Assembly: GCA_964369225.1 (NCBI GenBank)
Contig: CAYJER010000008.1
Span: 5,495 to 69,494 of the forward strand
Length of the DNA: 64,000 nt
Source of the DNA: SIG603 sp964369225
GTDB taxonomy: Bacteria; Bacillota; Clostridia; Oscillospirales; Acutalibacteraceae
Reading direction: 5' to 3'
The translations under genes and the position numbers were made by a program. Shown in pieces: positions 24,540 through 33,361 of this stretch (the stretch's first letter is position 1; each line of letters begins with the position of its first letter). The notes beneath the pieces were generated by a model. The model had not been told where the DNA came from. It saw nothing but the letters and a program-made list of their open reading frames with translations, and did no database searches.

Positions 24540-27500
24540 TTATATAAATTCTTCTTCATTTAGTAAATCATCAATTGAGAAGTTATCGTCCTCGCCACCG
24601 AATCCGAACTCGTCCTCAGCACCAAACTCATCTTCATCAATGTCTTCAACTGAATAGCCTTCTAAATCATCGGCTACGTTCTCTTCTTCAAGTGATGGAA
24701 CTACAGGTGTTAAACCTAGGTCGTCATCCTCGTCAAAGTTTTGTTTTAGGTCAATTTCTTGACCCTCTTTATCCATAACCTTCATGTCTAGTCCTAGTGC
24801 TTGAAGCTCTTTAATAAGAACCTTGAATGACTCAGGAATACCAGGTTTTGGAATATTTTGTCCTTTAACTATAGCCTCATATGTCTTAACACGTCCTACA
24901 ACGTCATCTGACTTAACTGTTAGAATTTCTTGTAGAGTATAAGCTGCACCATAAGCCTCAAGCGCCCAAACTTCCATCTCACCGAAACGTTGTCCACCGA
25001 ATTGAGCTTTACCACCCAATGGTTGTTGAGTAACAAGTGAGTAAGGACCTGTACTTCTAGCATGGATTTTATCATCAACCAAGTGGTGAAGTTTTAGGTA
25101 ATACATGTAACCAACAGTTACAGGGTTATCAAAGTACTCACCTGTTCTACCGTCACGCAACATAAACTTACCGTCTTCTCTCATGCCTGCCTCTCTAAAG
25201 CAGTCTCTGATATCTGACTCGTGAGCGCCGTCGAATACTGGTGTCATAACATGCCAACCTAATGCGCATGCAGCCATACCTAAGTGAACCTCAAGAACCT
25301 GTCCGATGTTCATACGTGATGGAACGCCCAATGGGTTTAGAACGATGTCTAGCGGAGTACCGTCTGGCAAGAATGGCATTTCTTCCATTGGTAAAATACG
25401 TGATACAACACCCTTGTTACCATGACGACCAGCCATTTTATCTCCAACTGAAATTTTTCTCTTTTGAGCAATATAACATCTTACAACCTTGTTTACACCA
25501 GGGCTTAGCTCGTCATGGCTGTTCTCTCTTGTAAACACTTTAATGTCAACAATAACGCCTCTTTCACCATTTGGAACTCTTAGTGAAGTATCTCTTACTT
25601 CTCTTGCCTTTTCACCAAAGATTGCACGCAGTAGTCTTTCTTCTGCTGTGTAGTCTGGCTCTCCCTTTGGAGTAACCTTACCTACTAGAATATCTCCTGC
25701 TCTAACCTCTGCACCTACTCTTATTATACCTCTTTCATCAAGGTCACGCAGTAGATCTTCATTAACATTTGGAATGTCTCTTGTAATCTCTTCTGCACCA
25801 AGTTTAGTGTCTCTTGCTTCCATCTCATATTCTTCAATATGGATAGATGTATATACATCGTCTCTAACGATTTTCTCGTTTAAAAGAACCGCATCTTCAT
25901 AGTTATAGCCTTCCCATGTCATGAAGCCTATAAGTGCGTTCTTACCTAGTGAAATCTCACCGTTTTTAATACCAGGGCCATCGGCTATAACTGTGCCTTT
26001 TTCAACTCTTTCACCTACAGAAACTATAGGGTTTTGGCTGATACAAGTACTTTGGTTAGAACGAATAAATTTAATAATTGAGTAGTCATCAATGTCGCCG
26101 TTATCTGCTGTAACTCTAACAAAGTCAGCACTTACGCTCTTGACAACACCACCACGTTTTGCAAGTACGCAAACGCCTGAGTCAACACCAGCTTTGTACT
26201 CCATACCTGTTCCAACGAATGGACGTTGTGTTTTTAATAGAGGAACCGCTTGCTTCTGCATGTTTGATCCCATCAAAGCACGGTTAGCGTCATCGTTTTC
26301 TAAGAAAGGAATCATCGCTGTAGCTACTGAAACTACCATTCTAGGTGAGATATCCATAAAGTCTACACGGTTAGGAACTATCTCTATAAACTCACCTCTG
26401 TGACGGCAAACTATCTTTGAATTAACAAATGATTGCTCGGCATCTAGTGGCTCATTAGCCTGTGCTACTGTGTACTCATCTTCAACATCGCCAGTCATAT
26501 ATACAACTTCTGATGTTACAACACCGCTCTCTTTATCTACTTTTCTAAAAGGAGTCTCAATAAAACCATACTCATTTATCTTAGCAAATGTAGCAAGGTA
26601 AGAGATAAGACCGATGTTAGGTCCCTCTGGAGTTTCGATAGGACACATACGACCATAGTGTGTATAGTGAACGTCACGAACCTCGAAAGACGCTCTATCT
26701 CTTGAAAGACCACCAGGACCTAGGGCTGAAAGTCTTCTTTTGTGTGTTAATTCTGAAAGTGGATTTGTTTGATCCATGAACTGTGAAAGTGGAGATGAAC
26801 CAAAGAACTCTTTAATAGCCGCAACAACAGGGCGGATATTTATTAAAGATGCAGGAGTCAAAGTGTCTTGATCCTGTGCTTGAAGTGTCATTCTCTCTCT
26901 TATAACTCTTTCAAGTCTTGAGAAACCAATTCTAAATTGGTTTTGTAAAAGCTCACCTACTGAACGGATACGACGATTACCTAAGTGGTCGATATCGTCT
27001 TTTTGTCCTATACCTACTGCTAGACAATTCATATAGTTGATAGTTGAGAATATATCATCAAGTAAAATTGTGTTAGGGATAAGATCCGCAATATTTGCTC
27101 TTAGGGCATCTTTTAAGTCTTCTTCATCCTCGAACTCTTCAAGAAGTGGAGCTAAAACAGAGAATTTAACTCTCTCGTTAATTCCGCACTCTTCTTTAGC
27201 ATCGAATGAAACATACTTAGAAATATCAACCATTCCGTTAGAAATAATTTTAACCTCTTTACCGTTAAGGTCAACAAAAGCCTCTGTTACACCAGCGTCA
27301 TCAATAGCCTCTGCTAGTTCTCTTGAAATCATTTGTCCAGCGTCTGCCATAAGCTCGCCTGTGTAGGCATTCATTATAGGTTGAGTTAGTTTTTGTCCTT
27401 GAAGTCTGCCAGCTAGAGCCAACTTCTTATTAAATTTATATCTGCCAACTCTTGACATGTCATATCTTCTAGGATCAAAGAATAACATATCGATATGAGC

Positions 27501-28259
27501 TTGTGCGCTCTCTATTGTTGGAGGCTCACTAGGACGAAGTTTCTTATAAACTTCAAATAGAGCTTCTTCTTTATTGCTACAATTATCTTTTTCAAGTGTA
27601 GCTAAAATTCTCTCATCTTCTCCAAAATAATCAAGAATTTGTGTATCTGTAGCAAGACCTAATGCACGTGCAAAAACAGTGATAGGGATTTTACGGTTTT
27701 TATCGATACGAACATAAAACACGTCGTTTACGTCGTTCTCATACTCAAGCCACGCACCTCTATTAGGAATAACAGTAGAACTAAACAGCTCTTTACCTGT
27801 TTTATCGTAATCCATTTTATAGTATACACCCGGGCTTCTTACAAGTTGAGAAACAATAACACGCTCAGCACCATTAATAACAAAAGTTCCGCTTTCTGTC
27901 ATTAGTGGGAAATCACCCATGTAAACTTCTGTCTCTTTAATCTCGCCTGTAGCATGATTAACAAGTGAAGCAGTTACATATAAAGTTGTAGCATAGGTAG
28001 CGTCACGCTCTTTGCACTCTGTAACGCTATAGTTTGACTTCTCGCCAAGTCTGTAACCTTTAAAGTTAAGCTCTAGGTTTCCGTTAAAATCCGTAATGCC
28101 GGAAACATCCTTAAATACCTCTTTTAAACCCTCTTTAATAAACCAGTCGTAGGAAATTTTTTGTACCTCGATTAAGTTTGGCATTTCAAGAACTTCATCT
28201 ATCTTTGAAAAACTCATTCTGGTATTTTTTCCAAGTTTTACAGGTTTTACATTTGCCAT
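24540..28259 (-). CDS. rpoB: DNA-directed RNA polymerase subunit beta
   Basis: Second-largest RNA polymerase subunit, 1239 residues. The rifampicin-binding cluster reads SPLSQFMDQTNPLSELTHKR followed by RLSALGPGGLSRDRA, with the residues of drug-sensitive enzymes (Ser, Asp, His and Ser at the usual positions). The C-terminal switch region GGQRFGEMEVWALEAYGA is intact and is followed by an acidic tail of about 70 residues (DEDEFGAEDEFGFGG), similar in character to that of RpoC. It is the first gene of its operon here; rplJ-rplL, often just upstream in Firmicutes, are absent. Confidence 0.98.
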   Translation of the reverse strand: MANVKPVKLGKNTRMSFSKIDEVLEMPNLIEVQKISYDWFIKEGLKEVFKDVSGITDFNGNLELNFKGYRLGEKSNYSVTECKERDATYATTLYVTASLVNHATGEIKETEVYMGDFPLMTESGTFVINGAERVIVSQLVRSPGVYYKMDYDKTGKELFSSTVIPNRGAWLEYENDVNDVFYVRIDKNRKIPITVFARALGLATDTQILDYFGEDERILATLEKDNCSNKEEALFEVYKKLRPSEPPTIESAQAHIDMLFFDPRRYDMSRVGRYKFNKKLALAGRLQGQKLTQPIMNAYTGELMADAGQMISRELAEAIDDAGVTEAFVDLNGKEVKIISNGMVDISKYVSFDAKEECGINERVKFSVLAPLLEEFEDEEDLKDALRANIADLIPNTILLDDIFSTINYMNCLAVGIGQKDDIDHLGNRRIRSVGELLQNQFRIGFSRLERVIRERMTLQAQDQDTLTPASLINIRPVVAAIKEFFGSSPLSQFMDQTNPLSELTHKRRLSALGPGGLSRDRASFEVRDVHYTHYGRMCPIETPEGPNIGLISYLATFAKINEYGFIETPFRKVDKESGVVTSEVVYMTGDVEDEYTVAQANEPLDAEQSFVNSKIVCRHRGEFIEIVPNRVDFMDISPRMVVSVATAMIPFLENDDANRALMGSNMQKQAVPLLKTQRPFVGTGMEYKAGVDSGVCVLAKRGGVVKSVSADFVRVTADNGDIDDYSIIKFIRSNQSTCISQNPIVSVGERVEKGTVIADGPGIKNGEISLGKNALIGFMTWEGYNYEDAVLLNEKIVRDDVYTSIHIEEYEMEARDTKLGAEEITRDIPNVNEDLLRDLDERGIIRVGAEVRAGDILVGKVTPKGEPDYTAEERLLRAIFGEKAREVRDTSLRVPNGERGVIVDIKVFTRENSHDELSPGVNKVVRCYIAQKRKISVGDKMAGRHGNKGVVSRILPMEEMPFLPDGTPLDIVLNPLGVPSRMNIGQVLEVHLGMAACALGWHVMTPVFDGAHESDIRDCFREAGMREDGKFMLRDGRTGEYFDNPVTVGYMYYLKLHHLVDDKIHARSTGPYSLVTQQPLGGKAQFGGQRFGEMEVWALEAYGAAYTLQEILTVKSDDVVGRVKTYEAIVKGQNIPKPGIPESFKVLIKELQALGLDMKVMDKEGQEIDLKQNFDEDDDLGLTPVVPSLEEENVADDLEGYSVEDIDEDEFGAEDEFGFGGEDDNFSIDDLLNEEEFI

Positions 28260-28421
28260 AGTACTTACAGCTCCATTCTTTTATAAAGTTTGTTTGTGCG
28301 ACAACTTTTCTTCAAAATAACCATAAGAACTGCCGGTCGCTTTTTTCCAGTTTTACACGAGAAATAATCTCTTTTTAAAGCCTATTTTAGCCTAAAAAGG
28401 TATATATTCCCATGATTATGC

Positions 28422-28458
28422 AGTATAATATTATATAATGAAAATGTCAATCTGTCAA
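28422..28458 (-). promoter_or_regulatory. Two overlapping consensus promoters of rpoBC
   Basis: Promoter 1: TTGACA (28453-28458), 17-bp spacer, TATAAT (28430-28435). Promoter 2, shifted by 8 bp: TTGACA (28445-28450), 17-bp spacer, TATACT (28422-28427). Both read the minus strand toward rpoB and leave a leader of roughly 155-165 nt with no recognised attenuator. Confidence 0.85.
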
Positions 28459-28495
28459 GACCTTTTTATGAACTTTTTAAAAATTATTAAAAAAA

Positions 28496-28520
28496 TGCAC
28501 CCCATGTTATATGGGATGCA
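28496..28520 (-). terminator. Terminator of the marR-GNAT operon
   Basis: Stem TGCATCCCAT with ATGGGGTGCA (one G-T pair), 5-base loop, followed by TTTTTTT on the minus strand. Confidence 0.9.
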
Positions 28521-28537
28521 ATTTTTATTTCTTTGAA

Positions 28538-29065
28538 TTACTCGAATATCTTCATTGGCATAGATTTAGTAAGTTCTTTAGCCTTAATTACATTGTAATC
28601 TTTATCGGTTGATAAAATATCAACAAACGGAGTTTTAAAACCTGCTTTAATTCCTGTATGAATAAAACCGTTTCGCTCGTAAAACGCTAGTCTTTTAACT
28701 CTTTGCTCATAGTTTTTTGCATTTTTGTCGTCCATTGTTTCTATAAAAAGTGTTATAGCTTTTTCGGGGTATTTCTCGAATAAAACATTTAACAGCTTTG
28801 AGCCATAGCCTTTTGAATGTATTTCATCATTTATTGCAATGTAAAACACAAACAAAGTATCTTTTGATTCTATCGTAAATAGAATTCCTATAAACAAATC
28901 GCCTTCATAATAGACTTTAAAATCGTAATTTTTCTTAAAGTATGTTATTAATCTTATAGCCCACATTGGAATAAGCTCTTCTTTTGGGAAAACTCTTTTC
29001 ATAAATTTGCAAACCTCTTTGTAATTAGAAAGTTTTGTCGATAAATTTTTTTCTGTTAAGTACAT
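28538..29065 (-). CDS. GNAT-family N-acetyltransferase
   Basis: A 175-residue GNAT-fold protein. The acetyl-CoA pyrophosphate-binding motif appears as EIHSKGYGSKLLN at about 82-94 (the R/Q-x-x-G-x-G/A pattern), with the preceding beta strand FVFYIAINDE and a C-terminal FYERNGFIHTG strand typical of the fold. Substrate unknown; candidates include an antibiotic, polyamine or peptide amine. It is the second gene of a two-gene operon behind a MarR regulator (45-bp gap), an arrangement common for stress- or drug-induced acetyltransferases. Its codon use is AT-rich like its neighbours. Confidence 0.85.
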   Translation of the reverse strand: MYLTEKNLSTKLSNYKEVCKFMKRVFPKEELIPMWAIRLITYFKKNYDFKVYYEGDLFIGILFTIESKDTLFVFYIAINDEIHSKGYGSKLLNVLFEKYPEKAITLFIETMDDKNAKNYEQRVKRLAFYERNGFIHTGIKAGFKTPFVDILSTDKDYNVIKAKELTKSMPMKIFE

Positions 29066-29110
29066 ATGATTCTCCTTTACTGTCTAATTTCTTTGAATTG
29101 TGTTAAAATT

Positions 29111-29560
29111 TTAGTTATCGTCCCCTATATTATCTAGCATCATAACAGATAAATACTCAATTATTTCACAAAATACATCTACTTTTTCTTTACCGAATTT
29201 TTCTAAAATATCACTTTCTATTTCATCTTCATACGCTTTTGTTGTTTCGTAATCTTTTGGGCTATCAGGATTAATAGATAGATAAAATACTCGTTTATCG
29301 CTTTTGCTTTGTGTTCTTAAAATATATCCTTTGCTGCAAAGTTGATTTATCTTCTCTGTAACAGATGGTCTAGTAATTTTTAGTATGTCCGCAATTTGTG
29401 AAGACGTATATTTATTGGGATGTGCCTCTATAATATTAAGGTAAAGTGTATCATGGTATGACAATTTGCTCTTTTTATCATGGGAATAAAGTCTTTTCAG
29501 CTCGTATAATGCTGTATCATGTGTTATTTTATTTAGTGCCTTTACTAATTTACCGCTCAT
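29111..29560 (-). CDS. MarR-family transcriptional regulator
   Basis: A 149-residue winged-helix regulator. The DNA-binding core lies at about 48-110: SSQIADILKITRPSVTEKINQLCSKGYILR is the helix-turn-helix plus wing entry, and the wing carries SKSDKRVFYLS. N- and C-terminal helices form the dimer interface. Three tandem 14-bp repeats overlap its own promoter (29587-29628), so autorepression is very likely, and the GNAT gene downstream would be co-repressed. Ligand unknown. AGAGGAG precedes the ATG. Confidence 0.92.
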   Translation of the reverse strand: MSGKLVKALNKITHDTALYELKRLYSHDKKSKLSYHDTLYLNIIEAHPNKYTSSQIADILKITRPSVTEKINQLCSKGYILRTQSKSDKRVFYLSINPDSPKDYETTKAYEDEIESDILEKFGKEKVDVFCEIIEYLSVMMLDNIGDDN

Positions 29561-29586
29561 TGTTATACTCCTCTTAAATTGATATA

Positions 29587-29628
29587 TTAAACTAACTATA
29601 TTACACTAACTATTTTACACTAACTATT
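29587..29628 (-). promoter_or_regulatory. Triple 14-bp direct repeat, probable MarR operator array
   Basis: On the minus strand three contiguous units: AATAGTTAGTGTAA twice, then TATAGTTAGTTTAA. The first unit covers the -10 box and the spacer end, the others extend through the transcription start. Spacing of 14 bp is not a full helical turn multiple. Confidence 0.75.
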
Positions 29629-29640
29629 TATTTTTGTCAA
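29612..29640 (-). promoter_or_regulatory. sigma-A promoter of marR-GNAT
   Basis: Minus-strand -35 TTGACA (29635-29640), 17-bp spacer, -10 TAAAAT (29612-29617), embedded in the triple repeat. Confidence 0.8.
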
Positions 29641-29708
29641 GTGAAAATTTAATCCTCTGTAGAAATACCTAAATTAAAAACCATGTTTTGTTAAAACGAA
29701 CAAACTAA

Positions 29709-29834
29709 TGTAGGGGACGGGTTTTCCGTCCCGTGGAAATTTAGCTAAAATCTCTAGTTTTACGGGACGGAAAACCCGACCCCTACATTGGTATTTATAT
29801 AATCAACACGTCTACACAGAGACCCTCCCCTACC
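29709..29834. repeat. Palindromic element PAL-5 (ACGGGTTTTCCGTCCC stem)
   Basis: Arms 29709-29732 and 29764-29787 with TGTAGGGG/CCCCTACA ends and GGGACGG/CCGTCCC hairpins, followed by the tail AATCAACACGTCTAC and GAGACCCTCCCCTAC ending at 29834. Preceded by the flank GTTAAAACGAACAAACTAA seen in other copies. Confidence 0.85.
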
Positions 29835-29902
29835 AAATTTTAATAAATTTATTTTTTCCATACAAGACTTTTCACTTTATTAAAAATTTATTCAAATTCT
29901 AC

Positions 29903-29931
29903 TTGACAAACTGACTTTTTCATGCTAAAAT
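29903..29931 (+). promoter_or_regulatory. sigma-A promoter of the sodium:solute symporter gene
   Basis: -35 TTGACA (29903-29908), 17-bp spacer ending TGC (extended -10), -10 TAAAAT (29926-29931). Confidence 0.8.
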
Positions 29932-29991
29932 ACTTTTACACGTAAAAGCTTTAAAGCTTTTAAGCGATAAAGATTTAAAGGAGTGAACAAA

Positions 29992-31491
29992 ATGGATATC
30001 CAAGTATTAATCGTATTAATAATCTATCTTGCTATAATGACGGGGATAGGCTTTTATTGCCGTGGAAAATCAAAAAATGTAGCAGATTTTGTCTTAGGAG
30101 GAAGAAGCCTTGGCCCATGGTTTACTGCTTTTGCATATGGAACTTCCTACTTCTCGGCGGTTGTCTTCATAGGCTATGCAGGACAATTCGGTTGGAACTA
30201 TGGTCTTTCTGCCACATGGATAGGCATAGGTAATGCCCTTTTCGGAAGCCTTTTAGCATGGATAGTTTTAGGCGAGCGAACAAGAAAACTCACACATGAA
30301 ACAGGTGCTGCAACATTGCCAGAATTTTTTGAGAAAAGGTTTAACTCTAAAAAGCTTAAAATATTCTCTGCACTAATCATTTTTGTATTTTTAATTCCAT
30401 ACACAGCCTCAATCTACAACGGTTTATCAAGAATGTTTACAATTCTTTTTGGAATAGACTACAGCCTATGTATAATTATTATGGCAGTTTTAACAGCAGC
30501 ATATGTAATAATGGGTGGCTACCTAGCAACAGCAATTAACGATTTAGTTCAAGGTATAATTATGCTAGGCGGAATTATAGCTGTAATTTTCTTTGCACTT
30601 GAGTCACAAGGCGGACTAATGCAAGCAGTGCAATCTTTAGGAGAAATAAACCCTGATTTAGCAAGCGCCGCAGGTCCTGACCCACTAGATTTAATAGGCG
30701 TTATTATATTAACTTCATTCGGAACATGGGGTCTACCACAAATGACGCATAAATTCTACACTATAAAAGATAAAGCAGCTATTAAAAGAGGTGCTATAAT
30801 ATCTACAATATTTGCAGTTGTTGTCGCTGGTGGAAGTTACTTCTTAGGTGCGTTTGGAAAATTATTCATGACAGAAGAGTCTATAATAGAAAATGGCAAA
30901 CCAGCTTACGACATAATCATACCTACTCTAATCAATGGTGTGTTGCCAGATATTTTACTAGGAATTGTAGTTGTATTAGTTTTATCGGCGTCAATGTCTA
31001 CACTTTCATCACTTGTGCTAACTTCAAGCTCTACAATTACAATCGACTTAATTAAACCTATGATGAAAAAGGCAATGACTACACATAAAGAGCTTTTAGT
31101 AATTCGCATATTCATAGCAGTATTTATTGCAATATCTGTTATAATAGCTCTAAATCCAAGCGCTTACATTACTACATTGATGTCTATTTCATGGGGCGCA
31201 TTAGCTGGCTCTTTCTTAGCTCCTTTCCTATATGGTTTGTTTGCAAAAAGAGTGCAAAGAAAAGCTATTGCCGCAAGCTTTGTATGTGGTGTTGGAATAA
31301 CTGTTACTCACATGGTTTTGTTTAGCCTAAACCTATTCCCAGACCTAGTAAGTGTTGTCGCTTCATGGGATCTACCACTTAATTTGCTGTCCCCAATAAA
31401 CGCTGGAGTATTTGCAATGTTAGCAGGTTTAATAGTAATTCCACTAGTAAACACCATTTTAAGCAACAAAAGTGCTATTACTTTAAAGTGA
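29992..31491 (+). CDS. Sodium:solute symporter family protein
   Basis: A polytopic inner-membrane protein of about 499 residues with roughly 13 hydrophobic spans, typical of the SSS (PutP/PanF) family. The N-terminal region has the family pattern DFVLGGRSLGPWFTAFAYG after the first helix, and the conserved small-residue motif in the core (ASMSTLSSLVLTSSS, about 320-335) where Na+ ligands lie. It should couple Na+ influx to uptake of an organic solute. Proline, pantothenate and other substrates are possible; its position before gdhA hints at amino-acid use but the two genes have separate promoters. Start taken as the ATG nine bases after AAAGGAG; an in-frame GTG overlaps that site and was rejected. 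Confidence 0.88.
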   Translation: MDIQVLIVLIIYLAIMTGIGFYCRGKSKNVADFVLGGRSLGPWFTAFAYGTSYFSAVVFIGYAGQFGWNYGLSATWIGIGNALFGSLLAWIVLGERTRKLTHETGAATLPEFFEKRFNSKKLKIFSALIIFVFLIPYTASIYNGLSRMFTILFGIDYSLCIIIMAVLTAAYVIMGGYLATAINDLVQGIIMLGGIIAVIFFALESQGGLMQAVQSLGEINPDLASAAGPDPLDLIGVIILTSFGTWGLPQMTHKFYTIKDKAAIKRGAIISTIFAVVVAGGSYFLGAFGKLFMTEESIIENGKPAYDIIIPTLINGVLPDILLGIVVVLVLSASMSTLSSLVLTSSSTITIDLIKPMMKKAMTTHKELLVIRIFIAVFIAISVIIALNPSAYITTLMSISWGALAGSFLAPFLYGLFAKRVQRKAIAASFVCGVGITVTHMVLFSLNLFPDLVSVVASWDLPLNLLSPINAGVFAMLAGLIVIPLVNTILSNKSAITLK

Positions 31492-31525
31492 TATATCAAT
31501 TTTTTGTTAATTTACAATTTTTATA

Positions 31526-31554
31526 TTGACATAACAAGAATATATTTGTATAAT
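31526..31554 (+). promoter_or_regulatory. sigma-A promoter of gdhA
   Basis: -35 TTGACA (31526-31531), 17-bp spacer, -10 TATAAT (31549-31554). Confidence 0.88.
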
Positions 31555-31606
31555 AAGTTTTGTGAATAGGGTGGTATAATTATACACTCAACTTTGCAAA
31601 ACTTAT
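31553..31606 (+). promoter_or_regulatory. Inverted repeat across the gdhA transcription start
   Basis: Ten-bp perfect arms ATAAGTTTTG (31553-31562) and CAAAACTTAT (31597-31606) enclose a small palindrome GTATAATTATAC. The left arm overlaps the -10 box, so it would act as a DNA operator rather than as an RNA stem. Purpose unproven. Confidence 0.5.
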
Positions 31607-31634
31607 TTTTTATATTATTAAAGGAGATTTAATT

Positions 31635-32966
31635 ATGTCATATGTAGACGAAATTATTGACAGAGTAGTGTCAAAAAACCCTGCAGAACCAGAGTTTCAT
31701 CAAGCTGTTAAAGAAGTTTTGAATTCTCTAAGACCAGTTATCGAGGCAAACGAGGAAGCATACAGAAAAGATGCTATCCTAGAGAGAATCACAGAGCCTG
31801 ACAGACAATTCAAATTCAGAGTTCCATGGGTAGACGATAAGGGTAATATTCAAGTAAACACAGGCTATAGAGTACAATTCAACAACTCTATCGGACCTTA
31901 CAAGGGTGGTCTACGTTTCCGTGACAATGTTAATCTAGGTATCATTAAATTCCTAGGTTTCGAGCAAATCTTCAAGAACTCACTTACAGGTCTACCAATC
32001 GGTGGCGGTAAAGGTGGTTCTGACTTCGATCCTAAGGGTAAGTCAGATCGTGAAGTTATGTCTTTCTGCCGTTCATTCATGACAGAGCTAGGCAAGTACA
32101 TTGGTCAAAACCAAGACGTACCAGCTGGTGATATCGGTGTTGGCGCTAGAGAAATCGGCTACATGTATGGCCAATATAAGAGAATTACAGACCAATACGA
32201 GGGCGTTCTTACAGGTAAGGGCCTAACTTACGGTGGTTCTCTAGTTAGAACAGAGGCTACAGGCTATGGTCTATTATACTTAGTAGATGCAATGCTAAGA
32301 GCTAACGAGAAAACAATGCAAGGAAAAATTGCTGTTGTTTCAGGTTCTGGTAATGTTGCTATTTACGCAACACAAAAAGCTACACAATTAGGTGCAAAAG
32401 TTGTTGCTCTTTCTGACTCAGCTGGCTGGATCTACGATGCAGAGGGTGTTGACCTAGACGCTATCAAAGAGATCAAAGAAGTTAAGCGTGGAAGACTATC
32501 AGACTATAAGGCTTACAGACCAAACTCAGAGTACCACACAGAGGGCAACCTATGGCAAGTTAAGTGTGACATTGCTCTTCCTTGTGCAACTCAAAATGAG
32601 CTAGACCTAGAAGATGCTAAGAAATTAGTAGCTAACGGTGTTATAGCTGTTGGTGAGGGTGCAAACATGCCTACAACAATGGAAGCTACAGACTTCTTTA
32701 TCGAAAACGGCGTTTTATTCGCTCCTGGTAAGGCTGCAAATGCTGGTGGTGTTGCTACTTCTGCACTTGAGATGTCACAAAACAGTGAGAGATTAAGCTG
32801 GTCATTCGAGGAAGTTGACGCTAAGCTAAAAGCTATCATGGAGAATATCTTTGATAAAATGGATGAGGCTTCAAAAAGATACAATATGCCACAAAACTAT
32901 GTAATGGGCGCAAACATTGCTGGTTTTGAAAAAGTTGTAACTGCTATGGTTGCACACGGCGTATAA
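31635..32966 (+). CDS. gdhA: NADP-type glutamate dehydrogenase
   Basis: A 443-residue hexameric-type glutamate dehydrogenase catalysing reductive amination of 2-oxoglutarate (or the reverse). The N-terminal dimerisation domain has PFKG-like PYKGGLRF and the glycine-rich GGGKGGSDFDPKGKSD, containing the catalytic lysine. The Rossmann domain starts near VVSGSGNVAIYATQKA (about 235-250). Length and motifs match the small NADP-dependent bacterial enzyme. Codon use is markedly optimised (many CTA/GGT/GCT), suggesting high expression. A strong promoter lies upstream and a strong terminator downstream, so it is monocistronic. AAAGGAG precedes the ATG. Confidence 0.97.
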   Translation: MSYVDEIIDRVVSKNPAEPEFHQAVKEVLNSLRPVIEANEEAYRKDAILERITEPDRQFKFRVPWVDDKGNIQVNTGYRVQFNNSIGPYKGGLRFRDNVNLGIIKFLGFEQIFKNSLTGLPIGGGKGGSDFDPKGKSDREVMSFCRSFMTELGKYIGQNQDVPAGDIGVGAREIGYMYGQYKRITDQYEGVLTGKGLTYGGSLVRTEATGYGLLYLVDAMLRANEKTMQGKIAVVSGSGNVAIYATQKATQLGAKVVALSDSAGWIYDAEGVDLDAIKEIKEVKRGRLSDYKAYRPNSEYHTEGNLWQVKCDIALPCATQNELDLEDAKKLVANGVIAVGEGANMPTTMEATDFFIENGVLFAPGKAANAGGVATSALEMSQNSERLSWSFEEVDAKLKAIMENIFDKMDEASKRYNMPQNYVMGANIAGFEKVVTAMVAHGV

Positions 32967-32984
32967 TTTATACTAATAAAATTA

Positions 32985-33015
32985 ACGGACAGGTTTTATG
33001 CCTGTCCGTTTTTTT
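32985..33015 (+). terminator. Terminator of gdhA
   Basis: Nine-bp stem ACGGACAGG with CCTGTCCGT, 7-base loop, then seven T; 19 bp after the stop. Confidence 0.95.
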
Positions 33016-33071
33016 ATATTCTTTAAAACACTAATTATGTACTTAGAATTTAAGCCACCTTAATGCTATAA

Positions 33072-33149
33072 TGTAGGGGCGACCCTGTGTGGCCGCCCCT
33101 ACATTGGTACTGCATAAGAGGCACGTCTGCACTCAGACCCTCCCCTACA
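33072..33149. repeat. Palindromic element PAL-6 (single hairpin, CGACC stem)
   Basis: One compact hairpin 33072-33103 (TGTAGGGGCG ... CGCCCCTACA) whose central stem differs from the other copies. It is followed by the common tail GCACGTCTGC and GACCCTCCCCTACA ending at 33149. Confidence 0.8.
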
Positions 33150-33361
33150 ATCAGTTTTAAAGCTTTAATTTTTACATGGTACTACATTTATTATTTATCA
33201 ATGTCTTTGTGTCAAATTACCTAATAATTCGATTTGTTTTGTTAGTTTATAACAAAATTCCTATTGTTAAAATACACATAGAATTCATTAAAAATAAATC
33301 AATATTTTAAGTTTTAAACAATTTCAACAGACTTTTCCACAGTTTTCAAGAGTTTCAACAA
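33150..33361. other. Non-coding gap upstream of the argS stop
   Basis: AT-rich sequence without a convincing gene, promoter or terminator. It may be the transcription exit of argS, but I see no clear hairpin with a T-run. Confidence 0.4.

Noticed and set aside
31560..31606. GGGTGGTA sequence in the gdhA leader resembling a T-box element
   Set aside because: The leader is only about 75 nt, without a specifier stem or terminator/antiterminator; the gene is not a biosynthetic or tRNA-synthetase type.
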